In this document: piece after piece, positions 39,453 through 40,466 of the stretch
Position numbering within the stretch: the stretch's first letter is position 1
Layout of the letters: the number at the start of each line of letters is the position of its first letter
From: a virus
Reading direction: 5' to 3' (one strand)
Length of the DNA stretch: 40,466 nucleotides
IMG/VR virus record: IMGVR_UViG_3300037042_000214
Location: 1-40,466 of that record
Translations under genes and position numbers: made by a program
Notes under the pieces: model-generated
Told to the model about the DNA's origin: nothing
Databases searched by the model: none
The model's input: the letters and a program-made list of their open reading frames with translations, nothing else

Positions 39453-40061
39453 TTAGATGCCGGTGTTGTTGGTGTACGAGTGCGAACCCGGATTGAACTT
39501 CACGAGTACGTCGGTGTAAGCGTCGCCCACGGTGGAAGCCGTAGACTCAACGAAACCGACAACACGGAAGGCCAGACCAGAAGTCGCAGCCGCGCTGGAA
39601 GCCGCAATAGCGGTGTTGGAGTTGCCTGTGGTGGTAGAACCCGTAGAGGTGCTCTGCACAGCAGCCAGATTGACGTTATTACCCAGAGTGGTCTGAGCCA
39701 TAGAGCCATTAGCCTGTACTTGGAACACGACCATCGGGTCGTCAATCACGAAACCAACAGCGTCAGAAGCGACGGTGCCGGTCGGCCAAGATTGACGCTG
39801 CAGCAAGTAACCCAGACTCGGGTCAGTGTACTGACAGCCAACGAACACGCCCAAAACACCAGCCGGGAACGGGGTGGTAGCGTCGCCATTGGTGGTGACA
39901 ATCTCAAGGGTGCCGGACGAGCCGAGCGCGACGATAGAGCCGTTGAAGATGTTAGTCGCATAGCCGGAAGCGATCTTGACTTGACGCATCGCACCTGCAT
40001 ACGGCATACCATCAACACGGCCAACGGGTTTCATACCGTAGGGAATAGCAGTAGTTGCCAT
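39453..40061 (-). CDS. Putative head decoration / minor capsid protein, 202 aa
   Basis: TTAGGAGATTAAC precedes the ATG. The N-terminus MATTAIPYGMKPVGRVDGMP is a conserved opening of virion proteins located beside major capsid genes. The body is beta-rich with Gly and Ser (FNGSIVALGSSGTLEIVTTN, then FPAGVLGVFVGCQYTDPSLG) and includes a Ser/Thr-rich segment (VQSTSTGSTTTGNSNTAIAA). It ends with SHSYTNNTGI. A decoration or minor capsid role is inferred from position next to the capsid gene. Confidence 0.65.
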   Translation of the reverse strand: MATTAIPYGMKPVGRVDGMPYAGAMRQVKIASGYATNIFNGSIVALGSSGTLEIVTTNGDATTPFPAGVLGVFVGCQYTDPSLGYLLQRQSWPTGTVASDAVGFVIDDPMVVFQVQANGSMAQTTLGNNVNLAAVQSTSTGSTTTGNSNTAIAASSAAATSGLAFRVVGFVESTASTVGDAYTDVLVKFNPGSHSYTNNTGI

Positions 40062-40092
40062 GTTAATCTCCTAAATAAGTAAAGTTTGACTC

Positions 40093-40466
40093 TTACGAGC
40101 CCCGACCAAAAGAGACCGACGTCTTGCTGTCCTTAAACAGCGGCATACGCGGGTCGTTCTCACGCATAAGGCTAGAGTCCACGGATTCAATCTGTGCGTC
40201 CGTGTGTTGCTGGTAGTACGCATTACGCGCCATAACCATCTCCAACGGCATCGAACATAGAATCAAACCGCCAATTTCAACCAGCCCCGAGTTCTTGGCG
40301 TCAACATCAATAGACAGCGCCAGTTCAGGATGGTCTTCAAGGCGGCATGGCTCCCAACCTTCACGGAAGCTACGCGAAGTATTCGTAGGGTCCGCCTGTC
40401 CAAGAATGGACTTGCGAATGTAACGAAACTCCACCCCATCACGCGGGGTAGGTGCGGGCAACAAAT
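40093..40466 (-). CDS. Hypothetical head-region protein, partial (cut by right window edge)
   Basis: The frame is open to the window edge; no start with a ribosome site is visible, and the first apparent start is a TTG at the very end. About 123 residues are seen: an N-terminal LLPAPTPRDGVEFRYIRKSI segment, then WEPCRLEDHPELALSIDVD, VEIGGLILCSMPLEMVMARN and a C-terminus RENDPRMPLFKDSKTSVSFG. The last part is conserved in uncultured aquatic phages as I recall it. Upstream of capsid genes such proteins are often scaffold or portal-associated. Function unknown. Confidence 0.55.
   Translation of the reverse strand, partial: LLPAPTPRDGVEFRYIRKSILGQADPTNTSRSFREGWEPCRLEDHPELALSIDVDAKNSGLVEIGGLILCSMPLEMVMARNAYYQQHTDAQIESVDSSLMRENDPRMPLFKDSKTSVSFGRGS

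Noticed and set aside
1-40466. Terminal direct repeats at the window ends
   Set aside because: By eye the two ends show no shared sequence, and both cut through genes, so the window is probably an internal piece.

Overview
The window is a block of tailed-phage (Caudoviricetes) genome, or a closely related prophage. Capsid, adaptor, tail-fibre, lysis and ejection genes are packed with almost no gaps, many stop and start codons overlap, and no rRNA or tRNA genes were seen. Several families here (the FADGG-containing virion proteins, proteins of the MGANYAVGKK and MAITQAVCSSF types, the 'SGIWTLDQA' fibre heads) are ones I associate with uncultured aquatic phages. The P22-gp10-like protein and the very large ejection-type protein suggest a short-tailed phage. 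Canonical Shine-Dalgarno sites, sigma70-like promoters, a peptidoglycan L,D-transpeptidase domain and a heptosyltransferase-like enzyme suggest a Gram-negative, probably proteobacterial host. That is inference. Terminase, portal and DNA polymerase are not in the window, and both window edges cut through genes.

Plus strand, 1-6193, replication module: the end of an SNF2-type helicase, a small unknown protein, a 59-residue helix-turn-helix protein, a probable ssDNA-binding protein, a DUF3310 protein, a primase-polymerase/helicase fusion and a small unknown protein. It closes with a strong intrinsic terminator. Just before this terminator lies a possible ~70-nt small RNA carrying an anti-Shine-Dalgarno sequence.

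Minus strand, 40466 down to 6192, virion and lysis module, listed in transcription order. First comes a capsid block (partial gene, a putative decoration protein, major capsid protein) ending in a terminator. Next is a free-standing GIY-YIG homing endonuclease with its own candidate promoter. A near-consensus sigma70 promoter with a 14-bp palindrome at the start site then begins the next block. That block holds small virion proteins, four of which share a C-terminal basic glycine-rich tag, plus connector/adaptor proteins and fibre proteins. Then come three seven-bladed RCC1 propeller proteins with a sulfotransferase-glycosyltransferase fusion between two of them, an APS-kinase-like protein, a lysis cassette with very small overlapping genes, a tail stabilisation protein and a set of low-complexity internal proteins. 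The last gene encodes a 2644-residue polyvalent protein with metallopeptidase-like, L,D-transpeptidase and ADP-ribosyltransferase domains.

The most unusual part is 25021-31322. It holds 21 nearly identical 150-bp RCC1 blades whose differences are concentrated in two short codon clusters per blade. They lie beside enzymes that could make PAPS and use it to sulfate, and possibly glycosylate, a target. I read this as a receptor-binding or surface-modification locus that diversifies by recombination or targeted change.
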